From Paenibacillus ginsengarvi (GTDB lineage: Bacteria; Bacillota; Bacilli; Paenibacillales; NBRC-103111), in contig NZ_RBAH01000012.1 in assembly GCF_003626695.1 (NCBI RefSeq), positions 62,001-126,000 of the forward strand: a DNA stretch of 64,000 nt. The letters are read 5' to 3'. Shown piece after piece: positions 44,415-52,926 of this stretch (its first letter is position 1; each line of letters begins with the position of its first letter). The notes beneath the pieces were generated by a model. It did not search any database. It was not told where the DNA came from and saw nothing but the letters and a program-made list of their open reading frames with translations. The position numbers and the translations under genes are program-made.

Positions 44415-46667
44415 TTATTCGTATACCCGCACTTCCACCACTTCCGCAAATTCGCTGCCGTTCGTTGCCTCGACGACGATTCGCAACTTCCCAGTAGAGA
44501 CCGCCTCGGACAGCGTATGGACGCGGCGCCGCTTCCGGTTGCCGGTTTCCCGCAGCAGCGTGTTCCAGCCGCCACCGTCCCACGCATCGATCCGGTAATC
44601 GCGGACAAGCTCCGGCATAATCTCGAACGATGTTTTGTGATGATGCAGGTTGATCAAATCTTCATTGACATCGTCGTTAAACGTGAGATGCACTTCCCGA
44701 ACGGCCGCCGCTTTGTCCCAATCCAGCTGAAGCCACTCTTCCCGGCCTGCCTGCATTCGCTCGGACATCCATTGCTGCGGACCTCCGTACGGCCTGCGGA
44801 AGCCGTTTATCGCCTTTTCCGGCGTATAAGCCGACGACGCTCCGAGAGCGCGGAAGCAGAAAGGCTGGCGGGCTTTGCGCCCCATCCGCCACTGTACGAC
44901 AGGCTGAGTCGCCCTGTGGTCCTCCAGCTTCGAGGATACGATCGGCTCGCCGCCGTTAAAGAACAGGAGCACGCCGCTCATCGGCTCGCTAGAATGGTAC
45001 AGCTGCACCGCGTTGTTCGCCTTGACGACGACGAACGCATTTTGCGCCTCGTCCGGTGTCCAGCTCAGATCGAAGCGGACCCACATCTTCTCGCCTTTCG
45101 CTACGCTTGCCGACGCCTGTGCCCGCAGCGTATGCGGCACATAGTTCATCTTGCGGCCGGTGTCAAACAGCGCGACCTCGACGGTCGTCGCCTCGTCCGC
45201 ATCCAGCAGCAGCTCGAGGCCGTCCAGCCGCGGCTCCACGGGGAAGAGCAGCGCGGCATCGCTCGCGAGCCGGTAACGCTCCTGCCCGTGGCGCTCCACG
45301 GCGAGCCGGGCGAGCGCGCCGGAGGCGCTGCTGCGCGCCTTCCGCGCCAGATCGAGGCCGTCCGTATTACGGAGGCCAACGATCGAGGCATCTTGACGCA
45401 GCAGCGTCTGCATCAGCTCGTCGCGGTGCGACGCGTACAGCTCACGCGGCGTGACGCCCGCGGCGACACAGAGCGCGGCGCCCGTGCCTGCGGCTTCGCC
45501 GGCGACGGCGCAAGTCGCCATGACGCGCGTCGTGCCGAAGGCGACGTGCGAAGCGCTGATGTCGCGCCCGGCCATGAGCATGTTGCGCACATTGACCGAG
45601 TAAAGCGAGCGGAACGGAATGTGGTACACGCCGTCAATGTGCAGATGCTTCGAGCCGCTTTCGGTCGAGTACATCCCTTGCGGCGGGTGCAGGTCGATCG
45701 ACCAGCCTCCGATCGCAACCCCGTCCTCGAACGGCCGCTGCGCGAGAATATCGTTCTGGTTCAGCACGTAATCGCCGACGAACCGGCGGTATTCCCGCTT
45801 GCCGGGAAGCGATCCGACCCATTCCAGCGTCATGTTGTCCGCCTGGAACTTGCCGGAATTTTTAATGTAATCCCATATGCCGTAAATGACCGACCACAAC
45901 TCGTCGCGGATGCGTTCGTTGTCATGCACCGTGTCGAGCTCGCCGCCCCATTCGATCCACCAGTAATGGCAGCCTGAGTCGCCGCTGCGGATGACGCGTT
46001 TCATCGGAATCGTCGTCTGCGTAATATCTTTGGCAAAGGATGGCGGTACGAACTTTACCGGATGTCCCGCATCCTTCGTATAAAACAGCAAGGTGCTGCC
46101 GAGCGTAATATCGTCCGCGACTTCGGGAGCCCATTCCTCGTTGTATTCCTCTTTCGCCTCTCGGCCGAGCCGGTATTTTGCGCCGGCGAGAAAACCGACA
46201 AGCCCGTCCCCGGTGCAATCGAGATACACGTCGCTCTCGAACCGGATACGCCGCTCCGAAGCCATCATCCAGCCCGTTACGGACGTAATCGTCCGGTCAT
46301 TCTCGTCGCCATGCGCCTCTACCTCATGGACATCGGTGTTCAGGAACAACTGGATGTTCGGTTCCGCCTTCACGGCCTCCAGCACGACCAGATCCCATAT
46401 ATACGGATTGCCGTCCGGGTTGCGATACTGATTCTCGACGAACAGCTCGCCCATGATGCCCGTTTCCCGCGCGTAGCGGTGCGTGCCGTGAGCCGTGGCG
46501 CCGCATACCCATACGCGAACTTCGCTGCTCGAATTGCCGCCGAGCACCGGCCGATTTTGCACGAGCGCCACCGTTCGGCCCAGTCTTGCGGCCGCAATCG
46601 CCGCATTTACGCCGGCAAGCCCGCCGCCGACAACCGTTATATCTGTACGTACCGTTTCATTGCGCAT
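44415..46667 (-). CDS. FAD-dependent oxidoreductase with C-terminal carbohydrate-binding-like domain
   Basis: 750-residue protein. The FAD-binding start has GGGLAG (14-19) in TVVGGGLAGVNAAIAAARLG; the family pattern GGNSSSEVRVWVCGA and DCTGDGLVGFLAGA mark it as an FAD_oxidored protein. From about residue 600 the chain resembles an F5/8-type C domain (AINGFRRPYGGPQQW, LDWDKAAAVREVHLTF). Neighbouring genes suggest a role in glycan or sugar-acid catabolism, substrate unknown. The ATG at 46667 follows AAGGTGG by eight bases. Divergent from an AraC gene. Confidence 0.85.
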   Translation of the reverse strand: MRNETVRTDITVVGGGLAGVNAAIAAARLGRTVALVQNRPVLGGNSSSEVRVWVCGATAHGTHRYARETGIMGELFVENQYRNPDGNPYIWDLVVLEAVKAEPNIQLFLNTDVHEVEAHGDENDRTITSVTGWMMASERRIRFESDVYLDCTGDGLVGFLAGAKYRLGREAKEEYNEEWAPEVADDITLGSTLLFYTKDAGHPVKFVPPSFAKDITQTTIPMKRVIRSGDSGCHYWWIEWGGELDTVHDNERIRDELWSVIYGIWDYIKNSGKFQADNMTLEWVGSLPGKREYRRFVGDYVLNQNDILAQRPFEDGVAIGGWSIDLHPPQGMYSTESGSKHLHIDGVYHIPFRSLYSVNVRNMLMAGRDISASHVAFGTTRVMATCAVAGEAAGTGAALCVAAGVTPRELYASHRDELMQTLLRQDASIVGLRNTDGLDLARKARSSASGALARLAVERHGQERYRLASDAALLFPVEPRLDGLELLLDADEATTVEVALFDTGRKMNYVPHTLRAQASASVAKGEKMWVRFDLSWTPDEAQNAFVVVKANNAVQLYHSSEPMSGVLLFFNGGEPIVSSKLEDHRATQPVVQWRMGRKARQPFCFRALGASSAYTPEKAINGFRRPYGGPQQWMSERMQAGREEWLQLDWDKAAAVREVHLTFNDDVNEDLINLHHHKTSFEIMPELVRDYRIDAWDGGGWNTLLRETGNRKRRRVHTLSEAVSTGKLRIVVEATNGSEFAEVVEVRVYE

Positions 46668-46681
46668 AGTCAAAACCACCT

Positions 46682-46721
46682 TAGCTGCGTTATGATATAT
46701 ATAATTTCATAATAGCAGCTA
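46682..46721. promoter_or_regulatory. Long interrupted inverted repeat between divergent genes
   Basis: TAGCTGC and GTTATGA pair with TCATAAT and GCAGCTA around an AT-rich centre. It lies directly before the SD of the FAD oxidoreductase, so it may be an operator in DNA or a hairpin in that mRNA. Confidence 0.5.
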
Positions 46722-46800
46722 TTTTTCGCCATGAAATGCACGATACGATCATCTTTTGTGTCTATTATTTCATCACTTACGGATCGGGAGGGGATTCGCG

Positions 46801-47667
46801 ATGGCGAACTTCGGCATAACCGGCGGCGGCAAACAAACGGAGGCCTTCGAGCCGACGATGAGGCTCGCCGAACTGGAGTGGAGTGTGACAGGATATACGT
46901 TCTGGAATAAGAAGCGGGATTTTATCCTGCAATCGGATACGTATCCGACCTGGTGCCTGTTTGCCATAGAAAGCGGCTCGTTCGCCTACGAAATCGGAGA
47001 ATCGCACGGGACGGCCGGAAGCGGCTCGCTCGTGCTTTGTCCGCCGAACGTCCCGTTTCGGCGACGGACGGCCGCCTCCCCGATGACGTTCCATTTCGTC
47101 CTGCTGAGATGGAATGAGCCGCACCCGGACAATATATCCGAAGACGGGAGCGCCCCCCGCCTCCCCGTCACGTTTACGCCCGCCGACAGCCACCGGCTGT
47201 TTGATACGTTCGGCAAGTGGAGGCGGCTCAACGCGCTGAGCGGCTTCAAACGGCTGTCGCTTATTTCCCATTATTGGAATGATATTTGGAAAACGTGGTG
47301 CTTGGAACATATCGAAGGCGACGGACCGGATGTTCCCCGTTCCGCCGACAAGCTGATGAATCGCGCCGCCCGGCGGCTCGAAGAGCGTTGCTCCGAACCG
47401 TATGGGGTCAAGGAGCTCGCCGGCGAACTCGGCCTCAGTCCCGTGCAGCTGATCCGCCGTTTCCGCGCCGCCTACAACATGACGCCCGGCGACTACTTGA
47501 CCGGCCTGCGAATGAAACAGGCTTGCCGTCTGTTATGCGAGACGAGGATGACGATAGAGCAGATCGCCTCCGCATGCGGCTATGCCTCCGGCTACTACTT
47601 GAGCCGGTTGTTCGCCGCGCGGATGAGCGTCACCCCTTCGGAATACCGAAGAAGAAACAGAGTGTAG
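46801..47667 (+). CDS. AraC-family regulator divergent from the FAD oxidoreductase
   Basis: 288-residue regulator. The sensor half (about 20-140) is cupin-like with WCLFAIESGSFAYEIGE; the AraC domain (about 190-285) has YGVKELAGELGLSPVQLIRR and MTIEQIASACGYASGYYLSR. The ATG at 46801 follows GGGAGGGG. Divergent from the FAD oxidoreductase and convergent with a GHL10-like gene; both may be targets. Confidence 0.87.
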   Translation: MANFGITGGGKQTEAFEPTMRLAELEWSVTGYTFWNKKRDFILQSDTYPTWCLFAIESGSFAYEIGESHGTAGSGSLVLCPPNVPFRRRTAASPMTFHFVLLRWNEPHPDNISEDGSAPRLPVTFTPADSHRLFDTFGKWRRLNALSGFKRLSLISHYWNDIWKTWCLEHIEGDGPDVPRSADKLMNRAARRLEERCSEPYGVKELAGELGLSPVQLIRRFRAAYNMTPGDYLTGLRMKQACRLLCETRMTIEQIASACGYASGYYLSRLFAARMSVTPSEYRRRNRV

Positions 47668-47779
47668 AACATGGCTCCAGCGAACGCGGCCACGCCCAAG
47701 CCCGGACCCCGGCCGATTCCTTGGGCTGTTACGTTGTTTGCCTCATCCGCGATTAGCGATACGACTGCCTCTTTACCGT

Positions 47780-49594
47780 TTAGCGGAACAAGTTGAACAA
47801 ATATGGATTGCCAGTCACTTGATCGCCCTGATACACGAAAATACCGTCCACGCCAAGCTTCGTATAATGCTCGATGTATCTGTTTATACTTTCCGGCGAA
47901 TGCGCCATTCGCAGAATCCCCGTTTTTGCATGATGTCCCAAAATCCATCTCCAGCCGTCGATACAGCCGTACACTTTAACCCCGGTCCCTTTGCATAGCT
48001 GCTGATAATGCTCGACCGGAGGAAGCGGTTCGGCGGTAGCATGATTGGACGGAATGATGCCATCCACAAGGCGCTCAGCTACACACAACTTCATCGATTT
48101 GTAATATACGATCTGCTCGGCGGGAATGCGTACTTTCAGCTCCAGCGTTTTACCGGTCTGGCGCCCTTTCTCGTCAAGCCGCCGCTTTACGTCCCGACAC
48201 AGGTCGGTTAAGCTGTCTACCGATTGGTTCAAATAATTTCGCATATAATCGAGCACGATCCCGTCGATGTCGTAATTGTCGATAAGCTCAAACAAAATGG
48301 ACTTGGCATAGTCGCGCACTTCGGGAATCGCATAATCGAAATCGCCGTTTTTCACATAGTCGCGATGCTCGTTCGTAAACGTATCGGAGAGCCCCGGATT
48401 CCACAAATAAGGCCGATTCATGCCGACATTTGCCGTAAAACGAACGTTAGGCTCCCTGACTCGCAAATACCGGCTCGATTCCTGCAAAATATCGCATCGC
48501 GTGCCGAGCTTTGCCGAATCTTCGTTCACCTGATTGAAGTCATCCATAGCCGACTGATTCATACGCTCTACGATGCGGCTCCAGTGCAGCGACTTGGCCC
48601 CGACCCTTACGGTTTGGCAGCTGATTTCATGCGGATTCAAACGCAGAAACTCTTCCAGCATAATTTCATTCATCGTCTCCGCATCATGAAAACCGTGCAG
48701 CGCATAGCTATAAGGCTCATAATAAAGAATTAGCTCTGGTATACGGCTGGTGCGAGCGTTTTCTACCGAGCCAAAACCGGACTCGGCCTCCTCCGCTCCG
48801 CACGGCACCAGCTTAATGTAGGAGAGCCGGCCAAATTCGCGATCCCTTTGCACGCTGTCCTGCATAACCGAGATTTCCAAACATCCGTGTCGCAGCTTCG
48901 CCCTTTTCCAAAAAACCTCTTTATTTTGTTTCCCTTGGTAGTTGCTGAAGTTCAGACAGTCTGTCGTTCCGCTCGTAATCAGACGAGTGTAAGGCTCATC
49001 GTCGATCCGAGCCAAAAAATGAAGGCCCGAATGCTTCATTCCGAAATAAATGTGGTATTCGCCGTCGGCCGGAAGCGGCACTCGAATCGCAGGATGCTGC
49101 TCTTTAACCTTCATCCAGATGAACGAACCGTGGCCTTGACCGGATATCGCCCATTTTTGCTCGCCGGGCTGAGGGTTATACGAACCGCCTTCCCCCAAAT
49201 AGCGCGGCCAGTCATTGAAGTACAAAACGCCTTCGCTCGCAATCGATACGGAGCCGATATCCTCGTAATCCCCATCGATCGTAATAAACGATAGTTTGAC
49301 TTGGACTTCAGCCTGAATGGAACCGATGTTGAGGTACGGATTCCACCATAGGGCATACTGCTTCGTTTCGCATAAACGTACAGTGCCGCTCGCTTGCGCT
49401 TCATTCCATATGTAGTCGCAGCCGTTTAACACAAATTCGCCATCGAGCGACGGATATACGCTTGCCGGCTTCCAATCGGAATGTTCCGAATCGGTCTCTA
49501 TGCGGTAGAACATTTGACAAGCAATGTATCCGGTCTTCGGCTGCAGATTGACTTGGACATACCCGTCCGTACGTTGAAACATTTGTTCGATCAA
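47780..49594 (-). CDS. GHL10-like TIM-barrel protein (putative glycosidase)
   Basis: 604-residue protein without signal peptide. The N-terminal 290 residues look like beta-sandwich modules. The C-terminal part fits a family-10-like glycosyl hydrolase barrel: FDYAIPEVRDYAKSILFELI, then YDIDGIVLDYMRNY with the usual catalytic Asp region, VDGIIPSNHA and LGVDGIFVYQGDQV. The activity is not assigned. The TTG at 49594 is six bases after GGGGGG; an ATG four codons downstream is possible. Confidence 0.7.
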   Translation of the reverse strand: MIEQMFQRTDGYVQVNLQPKTGYIACQMFYRIETDSEHSDWKPASVYPSLDGEFVLNGCDYIWNEAQASGTVRLCETKQYALWWNPYLNIGSIQAEVQVKLSFITIDGDYEDIGSVSIASEGVLYFNDWPRYLGEGGSYNPQPGEQKWAISGQGHGSFIWMKVKEQHPAIRVPLPADGEYHIYFGMKHSGLHFLARIDDEPYTRLITSGTTDCLNFSNYQGKQNKEVFWKRAKLRHGCLEISVMQDSVQRDREFGRLSYIKLVPCGAEEAESGFGSVENARTSRIPELILYYEPYSYALHGFHDAETMNEIMLEEFLRLNPHEISCQTVRVGAKSLHWSRIVERMNQSAMDDFNQVNEDSAKLGTRCDILQESSRYLRVREPNVRFTANVGMNRPYLWNPGLSDTFTNEHRDYVKNGDFDYAIPEVRDYAKSILFELIDNYDIDGIVLDYMRNYLNQSVDSLTDLCRDVKRRLDEKGRQTGKTLELKVRIPAEQIVYYKSMKLCVAERLVDGIIPSNHATAEPLPPVEHYQQLCKGTGVKVYGCIDGWRWILGHHAKTGILRMAHSPESINRYIEHYTKLGVDGIFVYQGDQVTGNPYLFNLFR

Positions 49595-49734
49595 GCTGGT
49601 CCCCCCTTTTGTAGAAGCGATCTACAATTCCGCAAAATAATAAATAGTATGGTATGACCTCTAAGGTGATTGATTGCATGATTCCAGCTTCACAAGGAAG
49701 GTATAAACTTACATCCTGCCCGCAAAAAAAGAAG

Positions 49735-49787
49735 ATGGTTTAACCATAATATAACATTATCGTATATCGTTCCTTCTTCGATGTCAA
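49735..49787 (-). promoter_or_regulatory. Sigma-A-type promoter with palindromic operator
   Basis: Minus strand TTGACA, 17 bases, TACGAT (49759-49787), followed in the early transcript by the palindrome ATGGTTTAACCAT (49735-49747). It should drive the GHL10-like gene with a leader of about 155 bases. The rest of the gap 49595-49932 holds nothing I recognise. Confidence 0.65.
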
Positions 49788-49932
49788 TTCACTTTCCATT
49801 TGATCGCACTGTATCAAACTCCCTATTCCCTCTATGATCGTCCTACCCTTACTAGAAACAGCATCCTTCTTCCCCACATCGCACAAGGCGAAATAACCGC
49901 CGTCGGATTAGATGGCCGAATAAGATACAGCT

Positions 49933-50607
49933 TTACTCGCGCGACTCCTCCCTGAGGGGTAACACATCCGTCGGAACCGCATCGCTAACCCGAACGGTTT
50001 GTGCCTGAAACGTACCGCTGTATCCGAATACCGGGCCAAGCAGCGGATTCGTCACGTTCACCTCGATCTTGAACGCCCCCGCTTCGTCGTCATACCATTC
50101 GCATACGTCGGCCGTTCCCGTCAGCCGGCTCGGAAATCTGAAATGCAGCAGCTTTTCATAAAACCGCTGCTCGCCGGAACGAATGCGGATCCCACCGTTC
50201 GCAGCCGGGGCCATGTCCAGATCGACGGCCAAATGCTGGCGGTCGCCCAAATAATCGACGATCGTTCCGCGCCCCTCGCTGTAAACCATCGTCGCATCGA
50301 ATCGGCGGATTTTACCCGGAAATTGAAATTTGCGAATCCACGTCACCGTTTCGCGCCCGAACGAATCGGTATAGGCATAGTTTTCAATCGTAAACGGGAC
50401 ATGGCTCCCGCCTTCCGGGAACATGATATGTCTAGCTGTACCAATATATAGCGGCACAGTCGCCCATTTGGCAGACCAGATCCGCTCCATCGTTCCTCTT
50501 CCGATCGAAGCGATCCCATCTTCGCTCGCTAAACGGAACCGCTCCTGGATTTTCGGATGCAGCTTGGCGAACGCCGCCCCCAAAGCCTTCTCATAAATGG
50601 ACGTCAT
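49933..50607 (-). CDS. DUF4166 domain protein
   Basis: 224-residue soluble protein of the DUF4166 family: IYEKALGAAFAKLHPKIQERF at the start, FTIENYAYTDSFGRETVTW in the middle and NPLLGPVFGYSGTFQ at the end. Function unknown. The ATG at 50607 has GGAGG eight bases upstream and overlaps the 3' end of the DoxX-like gene by 17 bases, so the two are translationally coupled. Third gene of an operon with DCC and SRPBCC/DoxX proteins. Confidence 0.82.
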   Translation of the reverse strand: MTSIYEKALGAAFAKLHPKIQERFRLASEDGIASIGRGTMERIWSAKWATVPLYIGTARHIMFPEGGSHVPFTIENYAYTDSFGRETVTWIRKFQFPGKIRRFDATMVYSEGRGTIVDYLGDRQHLAVDLDMAPAANGGIRIRSGEQRFYEKLLHFRFPSRLTGTADVCEWYDDEAGAFKIEVNVTNPLLGPVFGYSGTFQAQTVRVSDAVPTDVLPLREESRE

Positions 50608-51538
50608 GCGCCTCTCCTCCAGTCCTCTTCGTTTGCTGCGGTTTTCTGCGGCAGTTTCGTGCCGACGGCAAATCGGATGACATCGCCGCGGCTGTTCCAT
50701 GAAGCCCGATCATCGCCGTATTCAGCACAATCGGGCTAAGGGGTGCCGCCCACAGCTGCGGGTTTGCCACCAAAGCAGGAACAGCGAGCGCCATCAATCC
50801 CACGCAAGCCAGCGCGTGAATGGTGCGGTCCCTGGAACGGATCAACACCAGTATGCCGAAAGCCGCCTCCAGCACCCCAAGCACCGCAAGCGTCTCACGC
50901 TCCGATCCGTTAAAAAGCCCCGTCGCCCGCAGCCAATCGAGCTCGCCCGCCCAAGGCGCGACCAGCTTCGGCACGATCCCTTGGTACAGCCACAGCGCGG
51001 CGAGCAGAGCAGCTATGCCGTAATGGACGAGCCAGCGCTGAAGGGAAGTGGCGGGCGGAATGCCCTTCTCCAGCCACAGCCGCAGCCGATCGAAGCTCCA
51101 TGCCGTCGCCCAGCCGATCAAGGGGCGGAAGGCAATCCGGTCGATCAATCGGCCGGTGAAGCCGAAGCGCGTTTTGTAATCGTACCGGGTCATAAACGTA
51201 ACCTTGCTATCGTGAGGAATGTACCGCCAAAAGCCGCCGCCTTCGCGGATGAGCGACAGCGGGCTGTCGGAGCCGAAGCGGAGCACCGATGTCCGGGTTC
51301 CGTCCTCTGTGTTTATCGTCCCCGCCGTTTCGCCTGTCCCTTCGATGCGGAGGCCGAACCCGATTCGGGTCGTGTAACGAAAACGCTGGGGTTCATCTGC
51401 CGTTTTCGGCAAATACCGTATTTCCGTGAAGCGCAAATCCCACTGCTTGTGTAGGTCCGGCGATTGCGTCCGCTCCCACAGCTTCTCCATGTCCGAACGA
51501 ATGTCAAGCTCCACATAAACCGGCTTCACGGCTCCCAT
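50591..51538 (-). CDS. SRPBCC-like and DoxX-like two-domain membrane protein
   Basis: 315-residue protein. The N-terminal 150 residues resemble a START/SRPBCC lipid- or ligand-binding fold (VYVELDIRSDMEKLWERTQ, DLHKQWDLRFTEIRYL). The C-terminal half has about four membrane spans with a DoxX-like order, ending in SPIVLNTAMIGL. GGAGG lies eight bases before the ATG at 51538. It follows the DCC protein gene by 17 bases and overlaps the DUF4166 gene. Lipid handling at the membrane is a guess. Confidence 0.78.
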   Translation of the reverse strand: MGAVKPVYVELDIRSDMEKLWERTQSPDLHKQWDLRFTEIRYLPKTADEPQRFRYTTRIGFGLRIEGTGETAGTINTEDGTRTSVLRFGSDSPLSLIREGGGFWRYIPHDSKVTFMTRYDYKTRFGFTGRLIDRIAFRPLIGWATAWSFDRLRLWLEKGIPPATSLQRWLVHYGIAALLAALWLYQGIVPKLVAPWAGELDWLRATGLFNGSERETLAVLGVLEAAFGILVLIRSRDRTIHALACVGLMALAVPALVANPQLWAAPLSPIVLNTAMIGLHGTAAAMSSDLPSARNCRRKPQQTKRTGGEAHDVHL

Positions 51539-51555
51539 CCGCGATCCCTCCATCG

Positions 51556-52044
51556 CTACTCGATAAATCGGTCCTTGTTGTCCGGCGTCAGCAGCATACA
51601 ATGGTCGTAAGCCCCGAACCAGCGGTACCGGTTGCGGGCGATATAGTCGTATATCCGATCCCGAAGCGGTCCGGGAACGACGATGCACACGTACAGCAGC
51701 GGCCACATCCCCCGCAATCGCCGCACCACTTCAAGTCCCGCCCGCGACTTCATATAAATCCGGCCGCTGCGCACCAGCATGAACGTATCCGGTGCAGCCT
51801 TAACGTCTGCTTCCAAGACGGCGTCAGTAACGCCTTCATCCGCCGTGCGGCTCCGTCTGCCCGCAAAACCTCCCGCTTCCGTTCGCACTTGCTTCAGAAC
51901 AGCCTTGCCCGCCTCCGATTCGAGTGCGGCGAAGCGAAACCGCTTCTTCGGGTCTCGCCTGATGACGAATCGGACGATCCGGCTGCACAGCATACATTGG
52001 CCGTCGAACAAAATGATATCGTGATCCGTATCTGGTTTCGCCAT
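51556..52044 (-). CDS. DCC-family thiol-disulfide oxidoreductase-like protein (DUF393)
   Basis: 162-residue protein with the defining DGQCMLC motif (C17, C20) in a thioredoxin-like fold, the conserved RRDPKKRFRFAALES strand and a C-terminal DRIYDYIARNRYRWFG. Compared with most members it has an insertion at about 58-75. Activity unproven. First gene of the DCC, SRPBCC/DoxX, DUF4166 operon. Confidence 0.87.
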   Translation of the reverse strand: MAKPDTDHDIILFDGQCMLCSRIVRFVIRRDPKKRFRFAALESEAGKAVLKQVRTEAGGFAGRRSRTADEGVTDAVLEADVKAAPDTFMLVRSGRIYMKSRAGLEVVRRLRGMWPLLYVCIVVPGPLRDRIYDYIARNRYRWFGAYDHCMLLTPDNKDRFIE

Positions 52045-52135
52045 GACCGCTCCCGCCCTTCCGGCCGCTCCGTACGTTCATTGTACATCGCTGCGGCCCT
52101 ATTGCTGCAGTTCCAACTTTTTTAGTACGGCAAGC

Positions 52136-52164
52136 AAAAAGGGTACTAGCTTCCGTAGTACCCT
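52136..52164 (-). terminator. Intrinsic terminator of the two-component operon
   Basis: Minus-strand stem AGGGTACTA/TAGTACCCT followed by TTTTT, 36 bases past the response-regulator stop. Confidence 0.88.
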
Positions 52165-52199
52165 CCCGACTGCCTGTATTCGGTTTTGTGTTCCGCCTA

Positions 52200-52886
52200 T
52201 TATCCGCGAGATTCCTCAGAACGATCCGTTCCGCCGCTCTTCGTCTCCGGCTCATCCGGCACAAGCCCTCTTCGGCGCACCTTCTCCACCGCTTCCTTGC
52301 CGCTTTTGACCTTCAGCTTTTTGAGCAGCTTGTTCACCTGGTTTTTTAGCGTACTCTCCGCCTTGAACAGCTTCCTGCGCATTTGCGGCCCGGTATAACC
52401 TTCCTCCAGCAGCTCGAACAGCTCCCGCTCCGCGCCCGTGAGTGGACTGAGCTGCTCCTCCCGCTTCAGCCTCGCAAACTCCTTCAGCAGAGACTCCAAC
52501 GGATTCCTCTCGCGTTTCGCGCTGCGAATCGTCTGCGGAAGCGTACGGTATTCGGTTTTGACAACATACTGCACCGCCCCGGCCGTAAAAGCTTTCGTGA
52601 CGACCGCTTCGTCCTCCAGCGATGTCAGCATAATGACCTTGGCCTGCGGCCTCTCGTCAAGCAGCTCCATCGCGGCGTATATGCCGTCCAGCCGCCCCGG
52701 CGTAAGACAAATGTCCATCAAGGCGACGTCGAACTCCAGCTCGCCGGCCAAGCGGACCGCCTCTTCGCGGCTCACCGCCGCACCAACGACGAGCAGATCC
52801 GCCTCCCTGTTCAAAAACACAGTCATCGCCTTGATCCAATCCGGATCGTCTTCGACGATGAACAGCTTGATCGGATTCGGATTCAA
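52200..52886 (-). CDS. NarL/FixJ-type response regulator
   Basis: 228-residue two-domain regulator. The receiver (1-125) has the acid pair D13/D14 and phospho-acceptor D58 in VALMDIC. The C-terminal LuxR-like helix-turn-helix is at about 150-210 (LTGAERELFELLEEGYTGPQMRRKL). A Lys/Arg-rich linker and a Ser/Glu-rich tail flank it. The likely TTG start at 52886 is ten bases after GGAGG. It follows the histidine kinase gene by 40 bases, its expected partner. Confidence 0.87.
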   Translation of the reverse strand: MNPNPIKLFIVEDDPDWIKAMTVFLNREADLLVVGAAVSREEAVRLAGELEFDVALMDICLTPGRLDGIYAAMELLDERPQAKVIMLTSLEDEAVVTKAFTAGAVQYVVKTEYRTLPQTIRSAKRERNPLESLLKEFARLKREEQLSPLTGAERELFELLEEGYTGPQMRRKLFKAESTLKNQVNKLLKKLKVKSGKEAVEKVRRRGLVPDEPETKSGGTDRSEESRG

Positions 52887-52926
52887 GCTGGCATGGCCTC
52901 CTTTCGCACCTTGAAGCTACTACGAC

